NCBI GenBank assembly: GCA_018725565.1
Contig: QLUR01000012.1
Coordinates: 1 to 64,000, forward strand
Source of the DNA: Bacillota bacterium
GTDB taxonomy: Bacteria > Bacillota > Dethiobacteria > Dethiobacterales > Dethiobacteraceae
Length of the DNA stretch: 64,000 bases
Reading direction: 5' to 3'
Shown: positions 27,428-37,039 of the stretch, piece by piece
Position numbering within the stretch: the stretch's first letter is position 1
Layout: every line of letters begins with the position of its first letter
The notes under the pieces: model-generated
What the model was told of the DNA's origin: nothing
What the model saw: only the letters and a program-made list of their open reading frames with translations
Databases searched by the model: none
Translations under genes and position numbers: made by a program

Positions 27428-28621
27428 TTACTCGCCTCCCGCAATTTCCTGCACTACTGCAATATTTTCGAGTGTTTCCAGGACATAACGCACTCTGACC
27501 GGTTGGCCGCTTCCTGTTGTTATTTGCCGCAGGTCAATGTGCCGGGGCTCAACTCCGGCAGGAAGCTGCAGCACGGCTTGTTCCCGCGCCCGTTCCGCTG
27601 CCAGCGCCAGCGCCTGCTCCAGGCTTAGTTCCTGCACCCGTAAATGCAGTTCATGTTTTATCGATGTAATAAGTTCGACGGGAACTGGCGCAATCCTTTC
27701 CGGCAAGCGCTGCTTTCCCGTTTCCACGTCAAAATGGCGGAAAGGAGCCCCGTCCCTGCCTAACCGCAGGACTTCCCTGCCGTCTGCCACGAGCGTCCAC
27801 GACACCTCGCGGCGTCCTGTCCTGGTTGCGACCGGCTCCTGCAGTGCTGCCTCACCATATCCGGCATACCAGACCCGTGCCCACACCTCACCGCGGGCCC
27901 TTACAGCAAGAGGCGCCACCGGGTAAGTGCCGGGATAAAGTACTCCTTCAATTAACAACTGCCCTCGCCTGACCGTCTCACCCAGCCTGACCCGCGGCTC
28001 TCCTGTTATAAGCAACAGGTCTACAATCAGCCCGTCTCTGGCAGCCACCAAATGGGCGGGACGCTCATCACCGGCAGGAGGCCTGCTCTTTTCCACCACT
28101 TCTATAACCAGCGACGTCCCTTGAATGTTAATCCCTACCCAAGCAAGCTCCGGTTCAAGGAGCAGCATTGCCGCAGCCAGGCGTTCCTTATCAAGGCCGG
28201 ACTTAGGCAGTCCGGTTCGAAGACCTGCTTTTTCCGCAGCCGCCATAATTCTTTCCCGGCCAAGTGTTTCCGCCCCCTCCACTCTGATGAACAGGATAAA
28301 TGAAGAAAAAAAATACAGGAGAAAGACAAACAGGCCTGCTCCCAAAAATAGGCCGCGCCGGCGGCGCAAGCGCCTGTAAAAAAAAGGCCACCCTGCTTTA
28401 CGCATAATTCGCAGGCGGCACCCCGTCTTCCTGGCCAAGGGAGCTAATTCAAAAAAGCTGTCTACCCCGGTTTTGAATATGGTGGACTCCCCGCCGCAGC
28501 TGATATCCCACAGGGGAAAGCCCAGGCCGCTAGCCAGGTTCATGAATTTTTCCGCGGCTGCTCCGCTGATGGTGATTACGAGATACCCGGCAAAAAACCG
28601 GCGCACTGCCATAACTGACAA
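27428..28621 (-). CDS. yqfD: Sporulation protein YqfD
   Basis: A 397-residue membrane protein found only in spore formers. An N-terminal region of about 90 residues is followed by a transmembrane segment (LFVFLLYFFSSFILFIRVEG) and a large extracytoplasmic domain with the RGQLLIEGV segment. TTG at 28621 follows GAGGTGA. It forms a unit with yqfC and phoH. Mother-cell (sigma-E) expression is known for the B. subtilis gene; no such promoter was identified here. Confidence 0.9.
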   Translation of the reverse strand: MSVMAVRRFFAGYLVITISGAAAEKFMNLASGLGFPLWDISCGGESTIFKTGVDSFFELAPLARKTGCRLRIMRKAGWPFFYRRLRRRRGLFLGAGLFVFLLYFFSSFILFIRVEGAETLGRERIMAAAEKAGLRTGLPKSGLDKERLAAAMLLLEPELAWVGINIQGTSLVIEVVEKSRPPAGDERPAHLVAARDGLIVDLLLITGEPRVRLGETVRRGQLLIEGVLYPGTYPVAPLAVRARGEVWARVWYAGYGEAALQEPVATRTGRREVSWTLVADGREVLRLGRDGAPFRHFDVETGKQRLPERIAPVPVELITSIKHELHLRVQELSLEQALALAAERAREQAVLQLPAGVEPRHIDLRQITTGSGQPVRVRYVLETLENIAVVQEIAGGE

Positions 28622-28640
28622 GTCTGTTCACCTCACACCC

Positions 28641-28922
28641 CTAACTTTCAAAATCTAAGGAACTGATTTTGCCTTCCACAGCGATTTCCTCGCCTGCCAG
28701 GGTGCGGATAACCAGGTTATCACCACGAATGATGATTTCACCTTCGGCCACAGCAATACGGATCATTTCGTTTGTATATTCAATCACCCCGCGATGATTT
28801 TCCAGCAGGCATTGCATCGTCCCGACAATTGTCAGGCGTGGCAGGTTAAGTATAATCTCACGGGGCAATTCCAGGAAATCAGCAAGCTCGCGCCGCCACC
28901 GCTTCCCTTCCTTTCCGTCCAT
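28641..28922 (-). CDS. yqfC: Sporulation protein YqfC
   Basis: A 93-residue protein with the YabP/YqfC fold: LPREIILNLPRLTIVG and VIEYTNEMIRI are family hallmarks. It immediately precedes yqfD, its constant neighbour in spore formers. Confidence 0.92.
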   Translation of the reverse strand: MDGKEGKRWRRELADFLELPREIILNLPRLTIVGTMQCLLENHRGVIEYTNEMIRIAVAEGEIIIRGDNLVIRTLAGEEIAVEGKISSLDFES

Positions 28923-28980
28923 TGCCTCTCCTCCCGCTGTTTATTTCTATGCGGCAAGGAGAGCGCGTATGTTAGAGCCA

Positions 28981-29018
28981 AGCAGGCCCCCTGCCGGAAC
29001 AGAGGGCCTGCTTTTTTT
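28981..29018 (+). terminator. Hairpin with T tract on the plus strand
   Basis: AGCAGGCCC (28981-28989) pairs with GGGCCTGCT (29004-29012), followed by seven Ts on the plus strand. The flanking genes are on the minus strand, for which the stem lies between the 141-residue gene and yqfC and lacks a following T tract. Confidence 0.55.
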
Positions 29019-29442
29019 AGTTGTGCAGGTGAAAATCCGTACGCCTGAGCCAGCGGTGCCGGGCTCGCGGTTCTCTGAGAAGTTCTGAGAAAACCAGGCC
29101 CAACAGTACCGTTTCGCGGTCAAGCTGAAACAAGGCATCATCTTCCATCTCTTCCAGAGGAGAGACAGGATGAACAGCCGGGATGCTCACCTGCTCCTGG
29201 GCTGATTCCTCCGTCTTTTCACGGATTAAAGGCGTTGTACGTTGTTTTACCAGCGGCATCACCTGTCCATATCCGCCACCGGCCGGCACACGCAAAACAA
29301 CCTCCGTTCGCTGAGGCGCGCCGGGGTCAGCCTGACCCGGGGGAGTTGGCGGGCGAACGGGGCGTGCCGGCTGCCGACGCCCCGTAAAGGAGCGTGCAAT
29401 AGAAAGCGCAACAAAAATTATAAAAAAAATTAGCTCATCCAC
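29017..29442 (-). CDS. Unrecognised membrane-anchored protein, 141 residues
   Basis: A single N-terminal hydrophobic segment (about 4-17) is followed by a Pro/Arg-rich linker (residues 22-46) and a C-terminal acidic then basic stretch (EEMEDDALF, WLRRTDFH). No family was recognised. GTG at 29442 lies 7 nt after an 11-G run that directly follows the floA stop codon and must serve as its ribosome site. Its position between floA and yqfC suggests an envelope or sporulation role, but this is inference. Confidence 0.65.
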   Translation of the reverse strand: MDELIFFIIFVALSIARSFTGRRQPARPVRPPTPPGQADPGAPQRTEVVLRVPAGGGYGQVMPLVKQRTTPLIREKTEESAQEQVSIPAVHPVSPLEEMEDDALFQLDRETVLLGLVFSELLREPRARHRWLRRTDFHLHN

Positions 29443-29449
29443 GGCTCAT

Positions 29450-29460
29450 CCCCCCCCCCC
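29450..29460. repeat. 11-nt homopolymeric G/C tract
   Basis: Eleven consecutive Cs on the plus strand (Gs on the coding strand) overlap the last base of floA and precede the GTG of the next gene. Such tracts are prone to slippage during replication, which would here change the spacing or strength of the ribosome site rather than the reading frame. Confidence 0.9.
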
Positions 29461-30446
29461 TATTTTTTAGGTTCTTCGCCTTTTTCAGCCCTGGTGCCCA
29501 ACTTGGAAATACTATCTCTCATCTGCGTATCGGCCTGAATGTTTTGCAAATTATAGTAGTCCATGATTCCCAGCTTTCCTTCGCGCAGCGCAAAAGCAAA
29601 TGCACGGGGCACTTCCGCCTCCGCCTCCACCACTTTGGCACGCATTTCCTGAACTCTGGCCTTCATCTCCTGCTCGTGAGCCACGGCCATCGCCCGGCGC
29701 TCCTCCGCCTTGGCCTGAGCGATCCGTTTATCAGCCTCCGCCTGGTCTGTCTGCAGCTGCGCGCCGATATTTTTGCCGATATCAACATCGGCAATGTCGA
29801 TGGACAAAATTTCAAAAGCTGTACCAGCATCTAAGCCTTTACTGAGAACCGTGCGGGAAATGGAATCCGGATTTTCTAATACCGCTTTGTGGCTTAGGGA
29901 AGAACCAATCGTAGTAACAATCCCCTCGCCCACCCGGGCGATAATCGTTTCTTCCCCGGCACCGCCCACCAGGCGCTCGATGTTAGCCCGCACCGTGACC
30001 CGGGCCTTGGCCTTCACCTCGATGCCGTCCTTAGCCACCGCGGCCACCACCGGCGTCTCAATGACCCGTGGGTTAACGCTAAGTTGCACAGCTTGGAGAA
30101 CATCGCGGCCGGCTAGGTCGATAGCCGCAGCGCGCTCAAAACCAAGGTCAATGCCGGCACGCTGAGCGGCAATCAGAGCGTTCACCAGCCTGTCTACATT
30201 GCCTCCGGCCAGATGATGGCCCTCCAGCATGTTCACGCTTAGATCCAGCCCGGCCTTAACCGCCTTAATAAGCGGGTTGACAATCCTGGATGGCGCGACA
30301 CGACGCAGGCGCATGCCAACCAGCGTAACAATGCTGATGCGTACGCCGGCTGCCAGCGCGGAAATCCACAGTCCAAGAGGGATGATGCTGAGCAAAACAG
30401 AAAGACCGATAAAAATCAGACCTATCAGAATCAATAATTCAATCAT
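29460..30446 (-). CDS. floA: Flotillin-like protein FloA
   Basis: A 328-residue SPFH-like membrane scaffold (YqfA) with one long N-terminal hydrophobic segment (3-30), the [21 protein letters not shown] region, and the C-terminal signature [21 protein letters not shown] split by charged coiled coil ([17 protein letters not shown]). It organises functional membrane microdomains. Gene order nfeD-floA is conserved. Confidence 0.94.
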   Translation of the reverse strand: MIELLILIGLIFIGLSVLLSIIPLGLWISALAAGVRISIVTLVGMRLRRVAPSRIVNPLIKAVKAGLDLSVNMLEGHHLAGGNVDRLVNALIAAQRAGIDLGFERAAAIDLAGRDVLQAVQLSVNPRVIETPVVAAVAKDGIEVKAKARVTVRANIERLVGGAGEETIIARVGEGIVTTIGSSLSHKAVLENPDSISRTVLSKGLDAGTAFEILSIDIADVDIGKNIGAQLQTDQAEADKRIAQAKAEERRAMAVAHEQEMKARVQEMRAKVVEAEAEVPRAFAFALREGKLGIMDYYNLQNIQADTQMRDSISKLGTRAEKGEEPKK

Positions 30447-30468
30447 CGTTCAGCCTCCATATCAATAT

Positions 30469-31806
30469 TTATTGTTGGACCGCCTGCACCACAATCCGGG
30501 TTCCTTCCACGGCTATCACTCTGATTGGAGTACCAGCCGCTAAAAATATGCCTTCGCTGACTACATCTACACGGCGTCCCTCAAATTCCGCCGCCCCTGC
30601 CGGCCTGAGCGGCGTCAGCGATACCCCCTCTTTGCCCACCAGGTACGAGGCATCCCCCGGCCCCACATATCCCTGCTCCTTTGTCTCCGCAAACTGCAAA
30701 ACGATTTGCGACCAAAGACCGCTGCGCTTCAGGTAACGGAAAGAAACAGCAATCACCAGCGCCGACAGAACAACTGAGGAGGCCAGCAGACGCAGCCCTT
30801 CGCCAGCAGTTGCCGCCGACAACACAATCGAGGCGACAATGGCACCGGCTCCGGCAAGGCCCAATACACCAAAATTGGGGAAAAAGGCCTCTACCAGGAG
30901 CAAGATTAACCCCACGACAAAAAGGGCGATTGTCTCCCAGCCCGCCAGTCCGGCCAGGACATGCCCGCCAAAGAACAGCGCAAAAGCCAGAAGGCTGATG
31001 GCGCCAGCCACGCCCACCCCGGCGGTCATCACTTCCATCGCCAACGCGGCAATCCCGATCGTCAGCAACAATGTGGCCATCAGCGGGCTGGTCAGAAAGC
31101 GTGCGGCCTGTTCAGCCGGGCGCTGGCCGACAGTTACGACCCGCGCGCCGGCATACCCCAGCATCTCCAGCAACTCCGACCGTGTGCCGGCAATCCCGTC
31201 CGTAAAGTTAATTTCCCGGGCCTCACTTGCTGTCAGCGTCAGCAGTTCGGTGTCCCCGTCCAGGTCTTCAATGACTATTTCTTTGCGCACCATGGCCGCC
31301 GCTACCTGAGGATCCTTGCCCTGCCGCTCAGCTACGGCACGCATAGCTGCTTCCCAGGCTGAAAGCGTCTTTTCGTCAACAACCTCTCCGCCGCCCAGCA
31401 AACTGCGCGGCTCGGCAGCACCGATAACGCTGCCCGGAGCCATGTACAGGGCACGGCAGGCCAGTGCCAGGTACGCTCCCGCCGAATATGCCCTGTAGCG
31501 GACATAGGCAAAAATGGGCACTGGCGAATCAGCAATCAGGTCGTTAATCTCCAGCGCCGCGTCAAGCAATCCCCCCGGCGTGTTTATTTCCAGGATAATG
31601 GCCGAAGCTTCTTCTTGAGCGGCTTCGCGGAACGCCCGCTCCAGGAAGCTGACAAGCCCTCTTTCCACCGGTCCGTCCAGCGGGACCACATACACGGTTT
31701 GCTCAGTTGCCGCCGCTGCTGGAAGTTGGAAATCGGAAAAGTTCCGGGACGAAAATAAGGGCAGCAGCAACAGGATGGACAAAAGAACAGTTACCTTTCC
31801 CCGCAC
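30469..31806 (-). CDS. NfeD-family membrane serine protease
   Basis: About 446 residues. A signal segment and a ClpP-like protease domain (LEINTPGG near 75, the active Ser in YSAGAYLALAC) are followed by several membrane segments and a C-terminal OB-fold NfeD domain (GRRVDVVSEG, IRVIAVEG). It pairs with FloA. GTG 31806, 6 nt after GGGGGGGA, is preferred over TTG 31812; a promoter lies about 30 nt upstream. Confidence 0.92.
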   Translation of the reverse strand: MRGKVTVLLSILLLLPLFSSRNFSDFQLPAAAATEQTVYVVPLDGPVERGLVSFLERAFREAAQEEASAIILEINTPGGLLDAALEINDLIADSPVPIFAYVRYRAYSAGAYLALACRALYMAPGSVIGAAEPRSLLGGGEVVDEKTLSAWEAAMRAVAERQGKDPQVAAAMVRKEIVIEDLDGDTELLTLTASEAREINFTDGIAGTRSELLEMLGYAGARVVTVGQRPAEQAARFLTSPLMATLLLTIGIAALAMEVMTAGVGVAGAISLLAFALFFGGHVLAGLAGWETIALFVVGLILLLVEAFFPNFGVLGLAGAGAIVASIVLSAATAGEGLRLLASSVVLSALVIAVSFRYLKRSGLWSQIVLQFAETKEQGYVGPGDASYLVGKEGVSLTPLRPAGAAEFEGRRVDVVSEGIFLAAGTPIRVIAVEGTRIVVQAVQQ

Positions 31807-31837
31807 AGTCAATCCCCCCCAATAACTACACACTATT

Positions 31838-31865
31838 ATTATAGCTTATTTACGGGAAAAAACAA
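31838..31865 (-). promoter_or_regulatory. Promoter of the nfeD-floA operon
   Basis: On the minus strand TTGTTT (31865-31860), 16 nt, then a perfect TATAAT (31843-31838). It lies between the rpsU terminator and the nfeD start. Confidence 0.55.
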
Positions 31866-31879
31866 GAAATACGCCAGCA

Positions 31880-31912
31880 AACAAACAAATACCCGGCGAC
31901 AGGACACCGGGT
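31880..31912 (-). terminator. rpsU terminator
   Basis: On the minus strand ACCCGG (31912-31907) pairs with CCGGGT (31896-31891), followed by ATTTGTTTGTTT. It begins 9 nt past the rpsU stop codon. A T tract also follows on the plus strand, so it may act in both directions. Confidence 0.65.
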
Positions 31913-31920
31913 CAGTTTTT

Positions 31921-32100
31921 TCAGGAAAACCGTTTCTTTTTGCGGGCAGCCTCCGACTTTTTTTTGCGTTTGACACTCGGCTTTTCATAATGTTCACGCT
32001 TTCGCACCTCTGCTAAAACCCCTGTTTTGGCACATTGGCGCTTAAAACGGCGAATAGCGCTATCCAGCGTTTCATTTTTACCTACTTTGATTTGGGTCAC
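31921..32100 (-). CDS. rpsU: 30S ribosomal protein S21
   Basis: A 59-residue basic protein: [16 protein letters not shown] and a Lys/Arg tail ([15 protein letters not shown]) identify S21. GTG 32100 follows a G-rich ribosome site and gives the usual length; the frame extends to 32118 without support. Confidence 0.95.
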   Translation of the reverse strand: MTQIKVGKNETLDSAIRRFKRQCAKTGVLAEVRKREHYEKPSVKRKKKSEAARKKKRFS

Positions 32101-32285
32101 TGCGTTCCCCCCTCTCAAACAGCCCGTTTACTTATCCACACGGACGTAACAAGCATGAAAGGAAATGCTTTATAGATTATAACTTGTCTCACCGAGCCTG
32201 TCAACACGGCCAAAAGAGGTTTTACGTCCGTCATAACCTGGGCTATCATCCGCCGGCAGCCTTAAAGGCCTGGCGGCGGGGTCTG

Positions 32286-32615
32286 TCAAAGCGCAAATTT
32301 TTTGCCAGCCAGAAGATGAACGTGCAGGTGGGGAACTACCTGCCCGGCGGACTGTCCATTGTTGACCAGCACTTTGTAGCCTCCGGAAATACCAAGTATT
32401 GCCGCTACTTTTTTGACATTCAGCAGCAGGCGCCCGGCCTCCTCTTCGTTTTCCGGCAAATCATCAAGCAGGGTATAGTGTTGTTTAGGTACAAGCAGGA
32501 CATGGACCGGGGCATGCGGATTAATGTCTTTAAAAGCAATGGTTTTCTCATCTTCAAAAACTATTTCCGCCGGCAGTTCCCTCGCTGCAATTTTGCAGAA
32601 AATACACTCACTCAA
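32286..32615 (-). CDS. HIT-family nucleotide hydrolase
   Basis: A 109-residue histidine-triad protein with the catalytic HLHVHLLAG motif near the C-terminus and CIFCKI near the N-terminus, as in HinT-like purine nucleoside phosphoramidases. A GGGAGGTG site precedes the ATG. Its position upstream of rpsU is common in Firmicutes. Confidence 0.94.
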   Translation of the reverse strand: MSECIFCKIAARELPAEIVFEDEKTIAFKDINPHAPVHVLLVPKQHYTLLDDLPENEEEAGRLLLNVKKVAAILGISGGYKVLVNNGQSAGQVVPHLHVHLLAGKKFAL

Positions 32616-32671
32616 ACCACTTCACCTCCCTATAATCCTGAATCTTAATTCCCGCTTTCCCCCTATGGTAT

Positions 32672-34090
32672 TTAACTAATACTGCCTTTTTCAGCCTTGG
32701 AGTTGGATAAGCGATGAAACAGGTCATCTACTTCCGGCAACTCCCCGCAGCCTTGCGCCGCCTCTGTGGAAAAAACGGTTGGTATTGTCTCCAGGATGAT
32801 TTTCAGGTCCAATAACAGGGAGTAGTTGACAAGATAGCTTAAATCATAGCGCAGCTTATCATGAACGGTTGTAGAATACCTTGAACGGACTTGTGCCAGT
32901 CCGGTCAGGCCGGGCCTCACCAGATAACGATAGCGGTATTCCGGGATTTCAGCCATAAATTTCCGGACAAACTCCGGCCTTTCCGGCCTAGGCCCTATTA
33001 GACTCATCTCACCGCGAATAATGTTTAACAACTGGGGCAATTCATCTAAGCGGGCCGTCCGCAGCACCCGCCCCACAGAGGTTATCCGCCGGTCGTTTTC
33101 TGCGGCAAGCACCGGGCCGCATAATAACTCGGCGTTATGAAGCATGGAGCGAAATTTAATTACCCTGAAAACCTTCCCGCTTTTGCCGACACGTTCCTGA
33201 GTGTAAAAAACCGGTCCCGGGGAGGTTATTCTGATAATAACGGCAATTAACAGAAAAAGCGGTAATGTCAACACCAGCCCTATCAGGGCCAAGATAAAAT
33301 CAAAGGTGTGCTTCAAAAAGGCAGGGACAGGCGGAACGATAATTTCCGGCACTTCCATAATAGGCGTATCGCCGATATTATTGGACAAAGATTTTTTCAG
33401 CAGCACATCATAAAGGTCAGGGATAACGAAAACTTCGCGCCCCAGTTCAAAACAACGGATAATAATTTCCCGCTTCGCCTCAGGGTCTACTTTTTCCGTC
33501 AGCAAGACGGTGTCCACCACTGACAGTGAGCTGATGATTTCTGACATGGCCCCGGGCGGGTGGATACAGGCAAGGTCAACCCATCCTGCCGGCAAAGCTA
33601 AAACTTTGGGCAAAAGCCTCTTTGCGTCATCATCGTTCCCGACAATCAGCAATCTTTTTTTGCCATGCCAGCGGCGTTCCAGTCGCAGCGTCAAACTGCG
33701 CCACAGGGTTAACGCTGCTATCTGGAACAGCGGAGCTACGACAAAAACGCTGCGCGGAAAAGCAAACTCCCTCTGCCAGAAAGCCATGGCCATGGTAGTC
33801 ATAAAAGTCATCGCCACTCCGATGACAATCAGCCTGGCGACATGACTGTAAGCAAGTCTTTTCACCGTGTACAGCCCAATACCGGCAAAAATAGCCAGGG
33901 TAAGCACTGAAATAAACGGCAGCAACCCCAAAAAAGCTTCCAGGTTTTCTTCCGGGACGCGGCGGCCGAAGCGCAACAAAAAAGCCAGCGCAAATCCGGC
34001 GTTCACCAGAACTACGTCCACCAGCATTACCAGCCAGACGGGAAAAGACAACCTGTTCTTGCCTTGCATCAAATTGGCCAGCTGGTTCAC
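32672..34090 (-). CDS. Polyprenyl-phosphate sugar-1-phosphate transferase (exopolysaccharide initiation)
   Basis: A 472-residue enzyme of the WbaP/CpsE type: four N-terminal membrane segments, a Rossmann-like middle domain (LLIVGNDDDAKRL), a re-entrant hydrophobic segment near 275 and the C-terminal transferase domain with KFRSM, RTARLDELPQLLNI and SLIGPRPERPEF. It moves a sugar phosphate from a nucleotide sugar to undecaprenyl phosphate, starting surface-polysaccharide synthesis. It lies 11 nt after the O-antigen ligase-like gene. Confidence 0.92.
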   Translation of the reverse strand: MNQLANLMQGKNRLSFPVWLVMLVDVVLVNAGFALAFLLRFGRRVPEENLEAFLGLLPFISVLTLAIFAGIGLYTVKRLAYSHVARLIVIGVAMTFMTTMAMAFWQREFAFPRSVFVVAPLFQIAALTLWRSLTLRLERRWHGKKRLLIVGNDDDAKRLLPKVLALPAGWVDLACIHPPGAMSEIISSLSVVDTVLLTEKVDPEAKREIIIRCFELGREVFVIPDLYDVLLKKSLSNNIGDTPIMEVPEIIVPPVPAFLKHTFDFILALIGLVLTLPLFLLIAVIIRITSPGPVFYTQERVGKSGKVFRVIKFRSMLHNAELLCGPVLAAENDRRITSVGRVLRTARLDELPQLLNIIRGEMSLIGPRPERPEFVRKFMAEIPEYRYRYLVRPGLTGLAQVRSRYSTTVHDKLRYDLSYLVNYSLLLDLKIILETIPTVFSTEAAQGCGELPEVDDLFHRLSNSKAEKGSIS

Positions 34091-34101
34091 GCTACCACTC
34101 C

Positions 34102-36738
34102 CTAAAGATTCTTAAACGCCTGATAAGTGGCTTCACTCTCTTGGTTGATGGCAAGAGCCTGCTCATAAAGTTCCTTGGCCCGGGTACTATCGCCTTTCCT
34201 TTCATGGATCAGCGATAAGATCATTAAGGCGTTTGCCTTATCTTCTTCTACATTTACTGCCTTTTCCAGGTAGATAAGTGCCTGTTCCAGCTCACCAAGC
34301 ATAAAATGGGCCTGACCAGCGGCAAAGGCCAGGGAGGCCTGGTCTTCAAAAAGCTTCCTGAATGTTTGTTCGGCAGCAAGCACTCTCTCCAGGTACCTTT
34401 TCCCGGCAGCCTGGTCATTGTTTTGCATAAAAAAGTGTGCCACGCTGACCGCGGCATGAGCATATACCCGGTGATGGCCGACAAAAAGCGGATGCAGAGT
34501 GGTCGTCTCCCTCAGGTAAGCCAACCCGTCGTCAAAGTGGCCGCTCCGGACCAGAAAACTACCCAGGGCATGAACATACCGCGGGTTGTAGCGGTTGTTG
34601 TTCAGGGCAGCTGTATACTGCTCTCTGGCTTTCTCCAGGAAAACGGGATTTTCTGTCTGCAGCGCTTTATTCTCATAAGCTTCGGCCAGCATCATCCTCA
34701 TTTGCGGGTCAAAAGGGTCGTAGCGTACAGCTTGCTCAAAAGCCTGTATCCCCTGGTCAAGACGGCCCTGCCTCATCAGGCTGATCCCCTCATCGCTTGC
34801 CCAGCCGGCCGTCATCAGCCGCACGACAAAAACAGTCAGCACCGCAGCCACAGTTATAGCCGCCAGTGGCTTATACCCCGCACTCCGGCCGGCAGCCATG
34901 TCCGGCAGCGGCACAAAAGAGCGTGTCACCCCCATCAGGGCAAATATAAACAAGCTGACAGCGCCCAGAGAAAGGTTGAAATCGTACACGCTGTGGGCTA
35001 CTACCGCCAAAACTCCTGTGGCGATACCGGCAATAACAGTTCTTTGCTCTGCCGCCGCCTTCTTGTACAGCTTGAAAGAAGTAAAAATGAACGCCAGCCA
35101 GATCCCCACAAAAATCAGGAACCCAACAACCCCTGTTTCTATCCAGACCTGCAGAAAATGATTATGTACTTCTGTGGTGCTGTATGGCGCTGATTGGTAC
35201 TGAAAGTAAATTGAACTCCAGGCATGCCCGCCTAATCCCCGCCAAGGGTGGTCCTTAACGATTTTCCAGGCATCTTCAAAAAAAACAAGACGTTCCAGCA
35301 CATTTCGTTCACGATCAAGACCAAACAGCCGCGAATAGAGCAAATCAGGCAAAACTCTGTTCCAGGCGAACCCCAGCCGGTGTGTTCTGCCATCACCGGT
35401 CAGCGTAACCTGCCTCACTTCCGCAGACGTGCCGGCATGCAAGCTCTCAACACGCACCAAGACTCTCTTTGCCTCTCCGGAAGTGGTAAAACTAAAACTG
35501 CTGCTTTCCCAGCCCCGGGTCTGCGGGCCCGCCTCCTGCGCAAGAGTCGCTATGCTGTTATCCCGCCTCTGCTCCAACACCGTCAGCTGCCAAGCAAAGG
35601 GGGCTTCTCCCTCATTCACGGCCGATACATCCATCTTTAAATTATGCTGTACTCCGGGCTTAACGGAGATTAGCTGCTCCACTCCGGATTGAGCCAGGTG
35701 CAGCGGGGCACGCAGCGTATGAACCACATAGCCGCCAACAGCGCCAACCAGCAGTAAGGCCAGTAAAGCGGCCGCCGCCAGCAGGTAAGCAGGTCTTACA
35801 CGCCTTCTCAGGTCAATCAATAAATACTCACCGACCAACACCGCCAGGCAACCGCCCAAGATCCAGAGCCACAGGCTGCCGCCCGCTGCTTGCGCCCGGC
35901 CGGGTGCAGCGGTCAAACCGATAGCAACAGCCGAAACGACACCGGTAAACAAAGCGGCGTCCAAGCGCCGGCCGCGCGGGCAGAAGATAATGTACAGCAT
36001 AAAAAATACCGGCATAATCAGCCAACCGCCGCGCGAATAGGTCAAGACTGCCGTGATCAGCAACAAAAAGGAGGCCAGGGCATATAACCGCCTGAATTTT
36101 CCTGCCGCCGTCTGCCAAAGCGCAAGACTTACCAGAAAGGCGCCGGTCAAAAAGGCGGCTAAGCTATTAGGATATTGGATAGTGGAATATATCCTGCCAT
36201 CCACATACCCGCCAATTACCTCCCAGGTTCCGGCAGCGGCACCAAGCCCGAGCACCGCCACCCCCAGCGCGCTGAACATCAGGATATTCAACAAAACAAC
36301 GGGTGCTCCTTTTTGCGTCTGCCCCAGCTGCATCACCAGCCAGTAAACCAGAAAGTAGTTACCCACTTTCAGGAACTCCTGAATTGCTCCGCGCGTGTTA
36401 ATTGCCACCGTAAAACTCACCACATAGGCCAGCACAAAAGCAAACACCAGGTAATCCAACGGTTCCCGCAAAAAAGTACCGTCCCGGCGGTAGTACTTGA
36501 CCAGCCACCACAAGGCAAACAGGATATAGGTCAAAAGGTGGGTGGGCAGCTGCTCCTGTGTAAAAAACATGGCCCGGAAATACGGGGGATAAAAAAGCAG
36601 AAAACACAACCCGGCAAATACCACAATGGCCAGCACCCTGCTCTCGGCAGTATCAGCAAACATTACCCGCGCCGATTGCCTGTCGGGTAATCCTATTCCT
36701 TGCCTTTGCAGCTTTTTCCCGCGACTTCTTTTTCCCAT
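34102..36738 (-). CDS. O-antigen ligase/polymerase-like protein with C-terminal TPR repeats
   Basis: An 878-residue membrane protein. About twelve hydrophobic segments in residues 25-610 include the Wzy_C-type signature region VHNHFLQVWIETG, with a large non-membrane insert near 340-490. The last 240 residues are tetratricopeptide repeats (LMRQGRLDQGIQAFEQAVRY, EQALIYLEKAVNVEEDKANA). Such Wzy_C-TPR fusions ligate or polymerise glycans, or glycosylate surface proteins. It is paired with the initiating glycosyl-phosphate transferase; no other glycan genes are in the window. Confidence 0.85.
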   Translation of the reverse strand: MGKRSRGKKLQRQGIGLPDRQSARVMFADTAESRVLAIVVFAGLCFLLFYPPYFRAMFFTQEQLPTHLLTYILFALWWLVKYYRRDGTFLREPLDYLVFAFVLAYVVSFTVAINTRGAIQEFLKVGNYFLVYWLVMQLGQTQKGAPVVLLNILMFSALGVAVLGLGAAAGTWEVIGGYVDGRIYSTIQYPNSLAAFLTGAFLVSLALWQTAAGKFRRLYALASFLLLITAVLTYSRGGWLIMPVFFMLYIIFCPRGRRLDAALFTGVVSAVAIGLTAAPGRAQAAGGSLWLWILGGCLAVLVGEYLLIDLRRRVRPAYLLAAAALLALLLVGAVGGYVVHTLRAPLHLAQSGVEQLISVKPGVQHNLKMDVSAVNEGEAPFAWQLTVLEQRRDNSIATLAQEAGPQTRGWESSSFSFTTSGEAKRVLVRVESLHAGTSAEVRQVTLTGDGRTHRLGFAWNRVLPDLLYSRLFGLDRERNVLERLVFFEDAWKIVKDHPWRGLGGHAWSSIYFQYQSAPYSTTEVHNHFLQVWIETGVVGFLIFVGIWLAFIFTSFKLYKKAAAEQRTVIAGIATGVLAVVAHSVYDFNLSLGAVSLFIFALMGVTRSFVPLPDMAAGRSAGYKPLAAITVAAVLTVFVVRLMTAGWASDEGISLMRQGRLDQGIQAFEQAVRYDPFDPQMRMMLAEAYENKALQTENPVFLEKAREQYTAALNNNRYNPRYVHALGSFLVRSGHFDDGLAYLRETTTLHPLFVGHHRVYAHAAVSVAHFFMQNNDQAAGKRYLERVLAAEQTFRKLFEDQASLAFAAGQAHFMLGELEQALIYLEKAVNVEEDKANALMILSLIHERKGDSTRAKELYEQALAINQESEATYQAFKNL

Positions 36739-37009
36739 GCCTGCTCCTTAAATCTTGACATAATGTATCTCTGACTTTTCTACAGGCAAGCCGCAATTTC
36801 CTGCTATGGTAAACAGTCTTTATCGGCCGAACCCGACGCCTCCCCCGGCAAGTTCTTCTCCTGCCCGCGAATAGAGTTCCTCAAAAGGGAACCCGGCCGC
36901 CAGGAGAATGTCGCCCCCCCGTGCCTGCGAGAGACAGCATGACGGCAGATAATAAAAAAATGGGAGTCGCTCCCATTAACTCTTGCCCCAGAGATGTGCA
37001 AAATCGCAG
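36739..37009. other. Gap upstream of the hotdog thioesterase gene
   Basis: No gene with a start codon and ribosome site is visible. On the minus strand 36948-36820 reads as a stretch without stops ending in TAA (containing GGDILLAAGFPFEELYSRAG) that looks protein-like but has no start; it may be a gene remnant. It is followed upstream by the terminator at 36952-36977. Confidence 0.35.
36952..36977 (-). terminator. Minus-strand terminator
   Basis: On the minus strand AATGGGAG and CTCCCATT form a perfect 8-bp stem with a 3-nt loop (36977-36959), followed by seven Ts. No minus-strand gene with this stop is adjacent; the nearest lies beyond the plus-strand thioesterase, so it may end read-through from the catabolic operon. 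Confidence 0.7.
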
Positions 37010-37039
37010 TTGACTTCTATTAAAAAATATTGCTATACT
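37010..37039 (+). promoter_or_regulatory. Promoter of the FlK-like thioesterase gene
   Basis: TTGACT (37010-37015), 18 nt, TATACT (37034-37039). It would give a leader of about 120 nt. Confidence 0.65.
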
